Shown: positions 25,101 through 39,100 of the stretch, one piece after another | Position numbering within the stretch: the stretch's first letter is position 1 | Layout: the number at the start of each line of letters is the position of its first letter | Made by a program: the position numbers and the translations under genes | Source: Plantago elongata | Lineage: Eukaryota > Streptophyta > Magnoliopsida > Lamiales > Plantaginaceae | Direction of reading: 5' to 3' | DNA length: 64,000 bases | Assembly (NCBI GenBank): GCA_036897095.1 | Contig: JAYMSP010000062.1 | Location: 32,748 to 96,747, forward strand | The notes under the pieces: model-generated | What the model saw: only the letters and a program-made list of their open reading frames with translations | What the model was told of the DNA's origin: nothing | The model's database searches: none

Positions 25101-27506
25101 TCGGTATATCATCAACAGTAATAACACATTTGACAGCAGATGGTAGTGAGTCAGAGTCGACAGAAATGCTCTTTACTCTAGCTACTGGCCTCGTGCTATA
25201 GATAAATGCTCCGTGTAGACAGTTTGGAGGCGAGGGAATGTCATCAACAAACACTGCTTCACCTGTAAAACATAATTTTTGTTACAATCAGAAAAGATTT
25301 TGAATTTCTAAAACCAAAAAATGAAGACAAAATAAAGACATGACATATTTTACTAAAGTATGACTGACCGGAGGCTTGGATAGCAGCACCAGCTTTGATA
25401 ATAGGTTCACCCACCGGATAATATTCTCCACCAGGTTCAGTGACTTGCTTTGCTGATGATATCAATGGCATTCCATCTTTTCGTCCAAGATCAACACTAG
25501 AGCTGATTTTAGTATCTCCCAGCATTGCCTTGATCAAGTCCTCAGACGAACCAACACTGGTGAAGCTGCTAAGAAATGTAAAGACATAACCGACAGCTAA
25601 GCTAGACCTGTAAGCAGCATGAGAAGTGCCATCTTCAGGTACCACATCAATTTTCACTAGCCTCACTGCTTCATTAACAACTGCGAGACTTAGCCATTTC
25701 CCTGCTAGGTATTCCTCGACTTTCCTTGCCCTGATCGGATGCTTTGTCCCAAAAGAACCAAACACAAGCCGGACACTGTTAACCAAAACTCCATCTTTAT
25801 CACAGGAAATGTCTGCCAAGAAGGCAGCAGTTAAATAAGGCAATGCATTTCCAAGTGGTCGTGGTGCAGCACGGTAGGACTCGAACAATAGTTTTGAATT
25901 GGTTTTTCTTGAACCACTAATTCTCGTTGGTTCGTGCAGTGGAATATGAACACTCAAGAGAACACTCTTGGAATCCATAGGAGGTCTATTCAAGAAATCT
26001 TCAAATGTAATCTTCTCGTGTTCATTACATGTGAATATACTCACACTAGAACCAGCAGCAAGGAGCAATGCACTTATGTCTGAAGGAAAATACTTTCGTT
26101 GTGTCATGACTAAATTCCCACCCAAACTACCTGAATTTCTGATGAATATGGAAGCAACCTTCTCCATATGATCAGCTATTTTCGCAAACACTAGACCTCC
26201 ATCATAGCCAGAACTCAGTTTGCTATTTTCCTTCAGATATTCTATAACTTTGGAAATCGACAAAGTTGCACCGAATTCTACTCCAAACTTGTCCTTTTTT
26301 ATTGTTGAGAGTTCAGGAATGAACCTCAAATCAATATACATGTCGTACGTCTCAGTTTCTTCATAATAGCCATCTCCCGTATTTCCAACAACAAGCTTAA
26401 TTCTCAAACCATTCTCATCAGCAGAGGCTAAAAGCTGTTGAAGCTCCGCGATGTTTACTGGACTATACCAAGAAAGTTTCTTAGAATTCAGAACCTTCAT
26501 CGACTTGTATTCTTCTTCAAGTGGCATAGGACAAGCGTGATTTTTCGGATTATAAGAAGGCAATCTTTTAGCTCTAACTTCTTTTGTACCACCTTTTTTC
26601 CGAAATGAAAAGGTCCCCAAATCCTCCAAATCAACATCTGAAGCAAAACTTTTGCAAACATCAGCAATCGGGCGATAACCAGTACATCGACAGAGATTTC
26701 CTGTTACCGACTTCTCAGCTTCTGAAACTGTCAGCTTGGAGAATCCAGGTAAAGCTTCTGGACGATCATCGTTTTCAGCATTCACAAGTGCTGAGTAAAG
26801 CGACATGCAGAATCCAGGCGTACAGAAGCCGCACTGAGAAGCATGGAATTCGGCAAATCTTTCATGGATCGGATGGAAACCTTCTTTGCTATTTCCAAGA
26901 CCTTCACTCGTAGTGACTGAACAGCGGTTTAAACTGCAGATGAGCGTAAGGCATGAATTTATACTGTAGTTTTCGACCTGCTTAAGTACAGGATCATACT
27001 TCGATAGCAGAACAACACAAGCGCCACAGCCACCTGGAGATGACAAATTCATGAAATGTCAGTTGGACTATAGAGTTCGAAAAGCAGAAGCATAAAATCA
27101 GAGAAATCAAACATGGAACTTAAGACAAACGATAGCCGTATACATGACAAAACAGAACAATATATAGAGTATAGACAGACTTATATCAGATAGATGTTTC
27201 AGCAGGTTCTTCAAATTCTCACACTAATTTACTCAAATTAAGCTGCAATCAGGTCGTATCCTACGCTACTCTTGCAATTCAAAATGCTTTATGAATTATG
27301 GCAAGAAGAAAAACATGAAAACTATAGGAAATCATAAATAAAATAGTCGCACCTTGTCCACAACTAAGCTTAACACTCTTGAAACGCGTACTTGAGCGCA
27401 AGAACTCCAGCAAAGTAGTCGAAGGGTCGATTTCCGGCACTTCGAATCTCTCTCCATTAACATGAAAAACCAAACACTCCCACCCTGATGAAGTGTTTGT
27501 CTCCAT
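22168..27506 (-). CDS. Aldehyde oxidase, copy 1 (AO-1)
   Basis: Molybdenum/FAD/2Fe-2S aldehyde oxidase of the plant AAO family (cytosolic homodimer; abscisic aldehyde or indole-3-acetaldehyde are known family substrates). Ten exons: 27353-27506, 25369-27033, 25003-25262, 24717-24926, 24408-24626, 23220-24185, 22938-23030, 22739-22837, 22462-22651 and 22168-22391; 4080 nt, 1359 aa. Seen in order: N-terminal 2Fe-2S motif (CGQGGCGAC), second cluster ([10 protein letters not shown] and CRCTGYRP), FAD motif GNTGDGYY, molybdenum-domain GGGFGGKA, and the C-terminal GEPPLLLA with the predicted catalytic Glu. MRAPGD, conserved in both neighbours, is here MRGPCE. The start (METNTSSG) matches the paralogues; another in-frame ATG lies 51 bp upstream. 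It keeps an intron lost in AO-2 and AO-3. Confidence 0.94.
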
Positions 27507-28420
27507 TTCAGGTATACCAGTGCTGAAAACTCTTGGATCCTCTGTATATTTATGCATTTTAGTCTGGAACTTTAAGCAATTTCCAAAGTTATATTCAGGC
27601 AATTCACATTTATGTCCAATAGACCAATAGCCTTTTTAGATTTCTTGGCTGTCATTGACAATATATCCAACCTTTCCCTTCTTAGATGAGACTTTTGCAG
27701 ATCTGGTTTATAGATATGTCACACATCTACCCAAAAAAGGACCTGATGTTTACCTGCACGATTTACCATTTTGTAGGGTCAATTCATGAGCTGGACTACT
27801 TCTAACATACTAATTGCATGACATTGATGGTTAACATACAGGGCGGACTAAAAACTTTATGTTCGCTAACTATATACTATATAAGATTATTTCGGGCCGG
27901 GCAACTTCAAAATTAATGATCGAAAACATTACATTTAGAAAGGAGGATGCTCCCTATGCCCACTCTGGACCCGGCCACGTTAACATAGTACATCTTACAT
28001 TCAAGAGAGCAATTAAGGTCTCATTAAGTCCTTAGCTGCCATCATCAGCATACATAATTTCATATTTATTGCAACTATCACTTTCCTCTACTTCAAAATT
28101 AAACCATTCTTTTCTTTAGGTATTCTGTAATAATTGAAGATCGGAGATCGATCGAACTCAGAACCTTTCTGCTATTAGGAATGAACCTCAAATCAATACA
28201 CATGTCACTACAACTTGAAGCCAAAACCACATGTAATCTCCAAATGGAACTATAAGTCTATAACATATTGATTCTACAGGGTAAAGCCAAAACCTCTTGT
28301 AATTTACAACGTTGCAACGTGTGAACTTTAAACAACATATACGTATAATTTCTGCATATCCTGTTTATATGGGATCCCCATTTATTTCTGGTATGAAAGT
28401 GTAAAAATGTAGACTAAGCT
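27507..28420. other. Intergenic between AO-1 and AO-2
   Basis: Promoter side of AO-1 and 3' flank of AO-2. A small aldehyde oxidase scrap lies at 28181-28211. The 28215-28330 stretch resembles the 3' flank of AO-3 (near 36115), which fits duplication of the whole gene unit. Confidence 0.5.
28181..28211 (-). pseudogene. Short aldehyde oxidase exon 2 scrap
   Basis: The plus-strand string GGAATGAACCTCAAATCAAT is the same as part of AO-1 exon 2 (near 26317), and the similarity continues through ACACATGTC. Outside these ~30 bases nothing aligns. It is a relic, not a gene; it may mark recombination or gene conversion in the array. Confidence 0.55.
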
Positions 28421-31400
28421 TCACGCCTGAGACCGCAAGAATTTCAAGTAGGTCTCAACGGTATTCAGGCCACAGAGTTGCTTAACCACAGGCAGATTGG
28501 CTGGAACATCAACCTGGAACGTTAAATCAGTCCCTTCAACTGCTCCCCAGGATTTAAGCTGTTTTCTGGCCGCCTTAACAGCTGCTCTAGTAGCACAGTG
28601 CACAGATGCTGCCATTAGTAGAGGTGGTTCGCCAGAAGCTGCAAAACAATAACTCATGTTACGTGTGATCAATAGAAGAAGGTAAGCATCTGATCATACG
28701 ACTTCAAAAGACAGGATTGACAGTACAGAGACAAATGACTTCCAGTTACTTATAAGTTCGATATTTATTTTTGAAAACATACTACTTTGAATGAAATGGC
28801 ATACCCTTGGAGGAGAGGACACGGTTTTTGTGATGTCCGCTGTTAAGGATCTCAACATTGAACTGTTTCGGTATAGTGTCAATAGTAGGGATTTTGTATG
28901 TCCATGTGCTGTCTGCAACCACCAAACCACTTGAATCACTAAGGTACTCTTCGAGCATGAAAAATCCGAGTCCTTGTACAAAAGCCCCTTCAATCTGCCC
29001 CAGGTCCACAGCTGGATTCAAGCTCTGGCCACAATCGTAGACAATATCTGTTCTCAGGATTGTGGTTTCTCCAGTTAAGACATTTATCTCGACCTGCAAG
29101 ATAGAATGTACATCGTGAAGGTGATAGGTCTGACGGAAACTATCCGAACCTTGTAACAGTAGATGAAAATGACTCCACACAAGTACATGAAAAGAAATAA
29201 ATAATGAGAAATATTACCTCACTTACAGCAGCACCATAATTCAAGTACTCTGTAGAACTAGGGTCAGGAACAAAGTACGAATTTACTGCTAAGTTTACGT
29301 TCTCATAATGTGCCTGCATCCATAAATGGGTGCTTTCAGGAGATCAAGTTATACTAGAATCAAGAATTTACTAGAACTTTTAACATCTCCGACTCGAGAA
29401 TGTCATCATAGAAAAGAAACGAACCTGGAGAATCAAAGCTTCCCAATTCACAGAGCCCGTTTGCTTCTGTAGCTTTTCCTGAAGAGGGGTTAATCTGTCA
29501 ACCAAGATATTACAGCATAACCTAACAGCTTCACAACTCGATTCAGATGTAGTGCTCCCAGCAGTATAACCTCCTTGAACCATGCTCAAGGTATCAGCCT
29601 GTACAACTCGCACTTTATCAACCAAATTCTCTATCCCATCACACTGGATGGAACTTAGAGCATAAGCTGTCGCTTGTTTAACCTTCGTCCAGAGCCCCTG
29701 GCCTAACTCTATGCCTCCAACTTCCACAACAATTGATCCATCCCAAAGAATACTAACTTTCCCCGGTGTTGGTCTTACCGTCAGTTTATAAACTACAGGG
29801 ACACGAGATATACCCCTTTTACGCCATATATTGCAGCTATTAAACTGTTCGATCATATGACTCCTTTCAACAAAACTTGCCGATCTTGCAGCCTTTTCCC
29901 ATATAGAAGGCAAAGTAAAATCTATGGATTCCTCCGAAGCGCTCCCGTAGAAACACTTCAGGCTTTCATAAGAGTGGAAGTTTCTATCTCGGACAGAATC
30001 AACCTCCATAGAGAGAAATGAAGCTACATGCTCAATTATGGCTTCCGCAATATAAGATCCCTGCATATCTCCAGGGGCTCTCATCGCGGATTTGCTAGTG
30101 TGATTTGTTTTGCATACTTTAAAGTCGAAAGATAAAGCTCCCCAGTTATACTTGTTGAATGCAGCTAGTATGAGACTTGGCATCAAGGGGCTTACATCTT
30201 CAGTTTTCCCTGCATTAATGAGTACATCAAGGTGAACAGCTGTGATTTTACCGTCAGATTTGAATCCAACACTGTACGTTATTTGCATCGGGTGCCTTCC
30301 TCCTACAATAATCATGTCGGTTTTCCGATCTACATATGTTCGGACTGGGCGGTGTAACTTATGAGCTGCAAGAGCGCATGCTGCAGCAATCTGAAAAACC
30401 ATTTAGCAGTTATTTAGCAGGGTATCCATAGCATGAATTTATCTTATCAAAGTATGAACAGAAGACTCTCTCGAACATTTATTGCTCTGAACTCATTTCA
30501 TAACAATACTCAATATATTTTAATTCTGAAGAATAGCATATGAGCATTCAACTCAAAATGTTTGGAGGATATCTCTCAAGTGTCTTCGGAAATACTGTGA
30601 GACTGTGAGTACAGACTTAGGTGCACCAAATTCCTCGTTGATACTTGCATCATTCATGAGCATGGAAAGTACTACACGTACGAAATATGCAAGTAGTAAT
30701 ATCTGGTTTATGTAACAGGGAAACTGAAAAGAAAAATGCAGATACTAAAGAATACTCACATGCATGGACTTAAATGCCTTTCCACCAAATCCTCCACCGA
30801 CTCTTCTTGTAATAACACGGACATTGTGCTCAGGAACTCCGAGACACTTTGCAATTACAGTATGTGCACTCTCAGGCATTTGAATTGAACTATAAACCAC
30901 AATACAGTTGTCTTCATCTGGGATTGCAAGTGCAGTTTGAGTCTCCATATAGAAGTAGTATTGGGAACCAAGTCTAATCTGAATGTCAGGGAAAAAATAA
31001 ACAATCATCAACGAATGTAGACAGCAACAAGTACATAGATTAGCAAATTTGGAGAGAAAGAACTGTGAGAGGAAACAAATCTGCTAAAGAAAATAACTGG
31101 ACGAACCTCAGCAGATAGAATCTGGTGATCAGCTTCGGCCATCCCTTTAGAAAAGTCACCAACTATTTTCGGAGCAACATAAGCAGGAATATCATAGAAA
31201 CTTGACCTATCAACAGCTTCTTCAACAGTTAAAATAGGTGGATCTAAGCCTTCTGTACTGTAATCAACTTGCGCTGTTCTTGCAGCCATATTTGCTTTCT
31301 TTTGCGTCTCAGCAACCTAAAGAGTTTTTGCAATATATAAATGTTTCTTATATATCTATAAGGAGCAGACAACTAACGGGTACTTCAGACTCTAAGAGAT

Positions 31401-34400
31401 GAAAACGTGTGAATTACCACAAAAGCAAGCAGATCACCAGCACATCTTGCAATATCATCGGCAAATAAAACTTCAGAACCAAACATCCCAAGACATCCAA
31501 CGTTCTCCCCTGCTGCCGGTATGTCTTTGGCAGAGACAATATCAGTGAACCCAACGGCTTGTGACTTGGACTCTAAAGAAATGTTGCTCACTCGAGCCAA
31601 AGGCTTTGTGCTGTAGATAAATGCACCATGCAGACAATCTGGAGGCGAAGGAATGTCATCTACGTATACAGCTTCACCTGTAAATTGCAGATTATACATA
31701 CTGTCACAGCAACTTCATCATGGCATATCACTGTATCAAACAAGTTTCAAGAGATCTAAAAGTTGACAGAATTTCCAAAATTCTTGCACTATGCAATTCA
31801 CAACTGGTTAATTGCCCTTAATCTGATAGATGGAGGCACGTCATGTTTAAGCTACATCTACATATGAAAATTGGAAAATTTAATACTTACCAGCAGCTTG
31901 GAGAGCAGCACCAGTTTTGGGCAATGGGTCACCCACTGGAGAAAATTCACGGCTGGATTCGACTACTTGTTTGGCAGAAGAAAGCAATGACCTGTCTTTT
32001 GGGAGAATATTATAGTCATTGCTGATTTTAGCTACTTCTTCTAGCAAGGAGCCATTCAATTCCTCGTATGGATGCTTAGATATGCCTGATTCAACACTGA
32101 CGCAACTATTCAGAAACTCAAAAACAAAACCAACAGCTAAGCTCGTCCTGTAAGCAGCATGTGAAGTACCATCTTCAGGTACCACAGCATCTTTCACTAA
32201 CTTCACTGTTTCATCTATAACCCCAACACTAAGTATTTTTCCAGCCATGTATTCCTCAGCTTTCTTGGCTCTTGTAGCGTGCTTAGTCCCATAAGCACCA
32301 AAAGCCAGCCGGACATAATTCACTAAAATTCCACTTTTAGTGTGTGAAATATCTGCCAAGAAAGCAGCTTGTAAATAGGGCAAAGCATTTCCAAGAGGCC
32401 GTGGTGCAGCGCGGTAAGTTTCAAATAAGATTCTTGAATTATTTTCCAGTGAACCATTGAGCCGTGTTGGTTCGGTAAAAGGAATATGGACACTTACAAG
32501 GACAGTTATAGAGTCCAGAGGTGCTCTGCCCAAGAACTCTTCCATCGTAATCTTTTCGAGCTTGTGACCTGACAGTATGCTGACACTAGAGCCTGCGGCA
32601 AGAAGCAACGTAGCTATATCTGAAGGAAAATACCTCATCTGTGCCATGACCAAATTGCCACCCAAACTAGCAGAATTCCTGACAAACCCAGTAGCGATCT
32701 TTTCCATATGTGCAGCTATTTTTGCGAACATACCGCCTGCAGTATTGGTCTTAATAGTTTCCTTCAAATATTGTATAACCTTGGCTATCGACAAGGTTGC
32801 TCCAAATTCGATCTCTGAGTTGTCCACCTTAACCACTGACAGCTCGGGGATATGCCTCAAATCGATGTATTTGTCATATTTTTCAGTTTCTTTGTAGTAA
32901 CCATCTCCTGTGTTCCCAACAACTAGCTTTATTCTTGTGCCATTTTCAGCCACACCAGAGTGCAACAAGCTCTGGATCTCCTCAAGAGTTGCTGGAGTAT
33001 ACCAAGAATGTCTTTTAGAATTCAAAAGCCTTTTGGACTTGCATTCATCTTTCTGCACCCCGATATGTGGACAAGTATGATCTTTTGCGATATAGGCTGG
33101 TAGTTTACTGACTTTGAGTTGCATGGAGTCTCCCTTTCTCCAGAAAGCATTCATCCCTAAATCTTCCAAGTCGACATCCGCAGCAAAACTTTTGCATGCA
33201 TCGGCAATTGGTCGATAACCAGTACATCGACAAAGATTTCCCGAGATGGCCATCTCGGCCTCAGAAGCAGTTAACTCAGAGAATCCAGGAGAAGCATCAG
33301 ATTGCTTTGTTTTTTCAGCATTGGCAAGTGCTGAGAAAAATGACATGCACATTCCAGGAGTGCAAAATCCACACTGCGAGGCATGGAATCCGGCAAATCT
33401 TTGATGGATCGGATGAAAACCATCTTTAGTATTGCCAAGGCCTTCACTTGTAGTAATTGAACAGCCATTTATGCTGCACAGAAGCGTAAGGCATGAACTC
33501 ACCGAATAGCTTTCATCCTGTTTAAGTACGGGGTCATACTTTGACAGCAGTACGACACAAGCACCACAACCACCTAACATACCCAAGTTCATCAATAATA
33601 CATGTGTTAGCTATTGAAAGGACGTTAAGAGTTAAGACTCAGCATACAGTAAAAATTCAGAGACCAAAAGATGAATAGGTTAGAAGTTTTCTATACTTCA
33701 AAAAAATTCCAACTGACTGCACCATATAACAAACTCTCAAGGAACAGCATAAATACTTGCACAAATGTGTAGCCTTTACAAATTCGAATTTTACCGCGCG
33801 TTCTGCCATGCATAGGGTCAGATACATGCACAATATATTTCATATGTGTATCAGTTATGCTCCGGATGAAAATGTCAAGAACTACATACTTTTTACATAG
33901 TGTGAGAATTATAAATACACCCCTAACCGCATTAACTTAATGCTACATAAGAACCATTCAAATCACAAGTCAAATTAGTAACACTATACAGTCAGAGAGC
34001 AATAGCAGGCCTCTAAACAATCAAGAAAATCACCTTTTCTCCTTCCGATAGACCCCACTGTTTCATGGCCAAAACAAGAGTTAACAAAGCTCTGCTCAGA
34101 GGATTGAAGAACTTTACTAAGCTCAACCTCTGTTATAGAGATGTGCACCAGCTCTCGAGCATGTGAACATACTCATACAAATCAAAGATGGTAACTTTAT
34201 CATGTTAACATTTCTAAAAAAGCAGTTATAAATATGGTTGTAAAAAAAAACTCATGATCCAATTAAAGCCACGTAACATCTTAAAGAGTTCCATATAGAA
34301 ACAGACCTTCACCACAGCCAAGCTTGGGACTTTTGAACCTGGTTCGAGACCGCAAGAACTCAAGCAGGGTCGTCGACGGATCAGCTTCCGGCAACTCGAA

Positions 34401-34457
34401 CCGCTCACTGTTCACATGGAACACTAGGGACTCATTTGTTTCTACCACCTCTCCCAT
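28421..34457 (-). CDS. Aldehyde oxidase, copy 2 (AO-2)
   Basis: Complete plant aldehyde oxidase, 1363 aa from nine exons: 34307-34457, 31891-33573, 31418-31677, 31107-31316, 30760-30978, 29425-30390, 29218-29313, 28805-29093 and 28421-28638 (4092 nt). The first 2Fe-2S cluster is CGEGGCGAC (Cys48, 53, 56, with Cys78 as likely fourth ligand); the second is [10 protein letters not shown] with [11 protein letters not shown] motif GNTGDGYY, molybdenum-domain [10 protein letters not shown] and MRAPGDMQG, and catalytic GEPPLL are intact. The exon 28805-29093 equals two AO-1 exons fused (99 + 190 nt). Intron 1 (733 bp) is the longest. Very close to AO-3 over its whole length, so a recent tandem duplicate. 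Family substrates include abscisic aldehyde and indole-3-acetaldehyde; which one applies cannot be told here. Confidence 0.95.
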
Positions 34458-34907
34458 TGACCTGTTGTTTGTAGTAAATTATCAGACAAATCTTATAGAT
34501 AGGCAAATTTAGTTTGGAGAAGATTATGGAAATAGACCGTCATGTGAGGTGTATAGAGTTAAATGCTTTTTGGAATTTGCTACTGGTCCTTATCAAGATG
34601 GACCCTTTTTTGTGATGTAATCAGTGTCCAAGAAGCTGTATTCAAACCACGAATATTCATTCTTTTTGGTGATCTTTTTAAGTGTTAAGTTTCAACCTAG
34701 GTGGCCAGCCAAGTCAGATTTGAATATTGAATTGTTGATTAGATTGGTTCATTTTTTCAACAGCAATAATAGTATATCTTTAGGTAAAGTAGAAATGTAA
34801 CATTTCACTAGGTGGACCAAGCACTAGGTCAGATTTCCCTGATAATTCATTACCATTGAGCATTGATTACGTGAGTGGTTACATATGCAGATTAGATGAC
34901 AGTTACT
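34458..34907. other. AO-2 promoter region
   Basis: Upstream of the AO-2 ATG on the minus strand. No clear TATA box could be fixed, and no gene or element was found apart from the adjoining MITE. Confidence 0.35.
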
Positions 34908-35005
34908 GTAACGACCCCGAAACTAACAAAGCAAATAAACATCTTTGATTGAAAAAAAAGTCTAGAAGAGAGTTTATTTTGATTTATTAATTTTCGGGTC
35001 GTTAC
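34908..35005. mobile_element. 98-bp MITE with ~33-bp inverted repeats
   Basis: Ends are GTAACGACCCCGAAACTAAC on the left and, reverse-complemented, GTAACGACCCGAAAATTAAT on the right. Similarity extends about 33 bases inward, so nearly the whole element folds into a hairpin. AGTTACT flanks both sides (34901-34907 and 35006-35012). If the right end is taken one base shorter, the duplication becomes the 8-mer CAGTTACT, which would suit hAT. Confidence 0.85.
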
Positions 35006-35087
35006 AGTTACTATCTATTTCTTTAGTATAACAAGATGGTCAAATATAACGGTTGCAAGCAACTGGTAAATTAAGAGAAGTGAAATT

Positions 35088-35880
35088 GGGGCACAAGTAT
35101 GATTGACCAGAGGCTTTGGATAGCAGCACCAGCAATGGGGTAAATCTGTCTAGCAGGTTAGGGAATCTTCTTCGGAGTCGATACCAGTGGCATACTATTC
35201 CGGTCTTTTTTACAAAGATTGATAAAATAGTGCTGATTTTAGTCTCTGCCATTAGCCATCTCCCGTATTTCCAACAGCTAGCTTAATTCTTGAACCATTC
35301 TCATCCACAGAGCTAAAAATTGTTGAAGCTCCGTGATACTTCAGAACGTTCGCCGAATTGTATCCTTCTTTAAGTAGAGCAGTAGATAAGTGTGATATGA
35401 TTATAAGAAGGCAATGGGCGAGAAATTTGCTGTTGCATACTTTAACATCTTCTGAAACTGCCGACTTGGAGAATCCAGGTGCGGCCTCTGGAGTCTGGAA
35501 GATCATTGTTTCAGCGTTTACGAGTGCCTAAGTAAGCGATGTGCATATTCCAGGCGTGCGTGCAGCTCATCTGCACGACCACTCACTTCGGATCATGGAT
35601 AAGAAAAATTAACAGCGAAATGCAGCGTAAAACCAAAAAAGCGAACATAAGATCATATTACGTACAGAACCAGAAAAAAATCAGTCATTAATCACCACAG
35701 TCAAGCTTAGCACCTGAACTTGAGCCCAAGAACTTCAGCAAAGTAGTCGAAGAGTCAATTTTCTGACACTTCAAATTTCTCTCCATTCAATTTAAATTTA
35801 AATTTAAGCATCCATTTCAGGTTCACCAGTACTCACAACTGTCATTTTCGGTATATTTATGTTCGCTTTTCCCCTTTCTT
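35088..35880 (-). pseudogene. Decayed aldehyde oxidase pseudogene
   Basis: Fragments of aldehyde oxidase exons 1 and 2 in gene order on the minus strand, with large internal deletions, frameshifts and stops. Exon 1 remnants lie at about 35700-35850 and resemble AO-1, including the CCATTTCAGG leader context. Pieces of exon 2 follow: a CTPG-like segment near 35545, a PGFSK segment near 35480, VGNTGDG near 35260, and the exon 2 end with its splice site near 35095. These match AO-1 better than AO-2 or AO-3. FAD, molybdenum and catalytic regions are missing, so no enzyme can be made. Confidence 0.85.
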
Positions 35881-36176
35881 TTAATCAAGCAGATTTTTCA
35901 ACTATTAAAACCGTGCCCAGCTCAACGGTAAGTTGCGCCTGGTACGGAGCTGATAGAGCATAGAGAGTACAAATTTATAGGCCACCAAGCAAATTTACTG
36001 GGAAAAAGAAAATACCAAACGAGTACTTTTATTTATCATAACATGTATATTGTAATTGTTCATACTTTAAGTGGAATAAAGAAAGTGTTATCTATCTATA
36101 TACCGAAGTATATAACATATTAATTCTACAGGTTGAAGCCGAAGCCTCATGTAACCTACAACAGTACAATATGGAA

Positions 36177-39100
36177 TCACTTCTGAGACTGCAAGAACTT
36201 CAAGTAGGTCTCCACGGTATTCAGGCCACAGAGTTTCTTAACCACGGGCATATTAGCAGGAACATCAACCGGGAAGGTTAAATCAGTCCCTTCAACTGCT
36301 CCCCAGGATTTAAGCTGTTTTCTGGCTGCCTTAATGGCTGCTCTAGTGGCGCAGTGCACTGAAGCCGCCATTAGCAGAGGTGGTTCACCAGAAGCTGCAA
36401 AAAGACAGTCAATTTTACATGGAAAGAAGCAAGATAATCCAGACGGTTACTGCAGCAAGCATCTGAAAATGAAATGACTTCAAAAGACAGGATGATATTC
36501 TAGAAACAGTGATGTGCATTATTAAAGCACCACTATCCAGGTGTCAAATTACTTACGTGTTTGGCATCCCCTTTTGAGAACAAAATCATAGAAGTTACTA
36601 CTAGAAGATTTGATATGAATAGCAACATACCCTTGGAGGAGAGCACACGATTTTTGTGATTCCCACTGTTTAGTACTTCAACGTTGAATTGTTTTGGTAT
36701 AGTGTCTATAGTTGGGATCTTGTATGTCCATGTGCTGTCCGTAACAACCAAACCATCTGAATCAATAAGGTGTTCCTCGAGCATGTAAAATCCAATTCCT
36801 TGTACAAAAGCCCCTTCAATCTGCCCCAGGTCCACAGCTGGATTCATGCTCTGGCCACAATCGTAGATTATATCTGTCCTCAAGATTGTTGTTTCTCCTG
36901 TCAGGACATTTACCTCCACCTGCAAGATTCAATATACAACATGAAGGGACATATCTACATTCTAGTAGAAAGCTATCAGAAGCAAACAATAGCATATTGT
37001 AGTAAGTTGCACTAAGTTGAAGAAACAGAACTAATATACTAATATTGTTCAAACAACTCAATACACTAATGAAATAGCAGAATGGACACTTTTTCTTGCC
37101 TTTCCAAGATGATAATAACTCCACATGCAAGTAATGGAAAGAAACAAATATTGAGAAAAATTACCTCGCTCACACCAGCACCATAAGTCAAATACTCTGT
37201 AGAACTAGGTTCAGGAACAAAGTAAGAATTTACTGCTAAATTTATGTTCTGATAATGTGCCTGCATCCACAAACAATTCACGAGGTTAAGAAAAAATAGA
37301 ATCAGGGATCAAAAGTCAACACACATGAGAATGCCATATATATAAAAGAAATGGACCTGGAGAATCAAATCATCCCACGTCACAGAACCCGTTTGCTCCT
37401 GCAGCTTTTCCTTAAGAGGGATTAATCTCTCAACCAAGATATTACAGCATAACCTAGCAGCTTCACAACTAGATTCAGATGTAGTGCTCCCAGCCGTAAA
37501 ACCTCCTTGAACCATGCTCAATGTGTCAGCCTGTACCACTCGCACTTTCTCCACCAACTTGTCTATCCCATCACATTGGATTGAACTAAGAGCATAAGCT
37601 GTCGCCTGTTTAACCTTTGTCCAGAGGCCCTGGCCTAACTCTATGCCTCCAACTTCCACAACAATAGATCCATCCCAAAGAACACTAACTTTCCCGGGTG
37701 TTGGTCTTACTGTCAGCTTGTAAACTACAGGTACTCGAGATATACCCCTTTTACGCCATATATTGCAGCTATTAAACTGTTCAACCATATGACTCCTTTC
37801 GAAATAACTCGCTGATCTTGCAGCCTTATCCCATATAGAAGGCAAAGTAAAATTAACTGATTCCTCTGAAGCACTCCCATAGAAAAATTTCAGGGTCTCG
37901 TATGTGTGAAAGTTTTTACTTCGGACAGAATCGACTTCAATAGACAGAAATGAAGCTATATGCTCAATTATAGCTTCAGCAGTAAAACTTCCCTGCGCAT
38001 CTCCTGGGGCTCTCATCGCAGATTTGCTACTGTGATTTGTCTTGCATACTTTAAATTCAAAAGATAACGCTCCCCAATCATACTTACTGAAGGCACCAAT
38101 TATGCAACTTGGCATTGCGGGACTCACATCTTCAGTTATTCCTGCATTAATAAGTACGTCAAGGTGAAGAGCTGTGATCTTCCCGTCGGATTTGAAACCA
38201 ACACTGTAAGTTATTTGCATTGGGTGCCTTCCTCCTACAACTATCATGTCAGTCTTCCGATCAAAGTATGTTCGGACTGGGCGGCGTAACTTATGAGCTG
38301 CAAGAGCGCATGCTGTGGCAATCTGAAAAATCACTTAGCAGTTAGATTTAGCGAGACATACACAGCACTACTCTAACTTATTGAAGTGATAGCAATATGT
38401 AAAACATACAGAGCTATGTACATCTTTTAAATAACTGTACTGGTAAAATAAGAAAACATTAATTGCTTTCAATTTACATAATAAGTAATATCAATATTAG
38501 AGATGTATATAAATTCTATGAAATTTCACTGTATGTACTTAATTTTCAACTCAAAGTCTTTGGATAAGTATGCAATAGAAACCCATACTGTAGTGTAGAG
38601 AAATTCAAACAATATCTCTCAAGTACCTCAGAAAATAGTGAGACAACAGATTTATGAGTAGCATCACCCCCTCGTTGATATACACAACATTCATGAGCAT
38701 GGAAAGTATTTTTTTTCTTACGAAAACTTGTAGCAAAATAGTTGTGTATTGTCATTTAATTCATATAGTTTTAAAAGTATATGAAGAAGAATAAATAACA
38801 TGCCAGGATATCCGGGCACAAATTAATCGAAATACTTATTGCTCGTGGACTCCATGTCTTCCAAGCTATATTGCTGACAATTGTCAATGCACTCATTGCA
38901 GCAGGGGAACTGAGGAGAAAAATTCTGATAATGAAGTGTACACTCACATGCATGGACTTAAATGCCTTTCCACCAAATCCTCCACCGACTCGTCTCGTAA
39001 TAACACGAACATTGTTCTCAGGAACTCCAAGACATTTCGCAATCACAATATGTGCATTCTCAGGGTTCTGAATTGAACTATAAACCACAATACAGTTGTC

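Noticed and set aside
27507-27602. AO-1 start at 27602
   Set aside because: That codon is TTG. The homologous start is 27506; an ATG at 27557 remains possible but lacks paralogue support.
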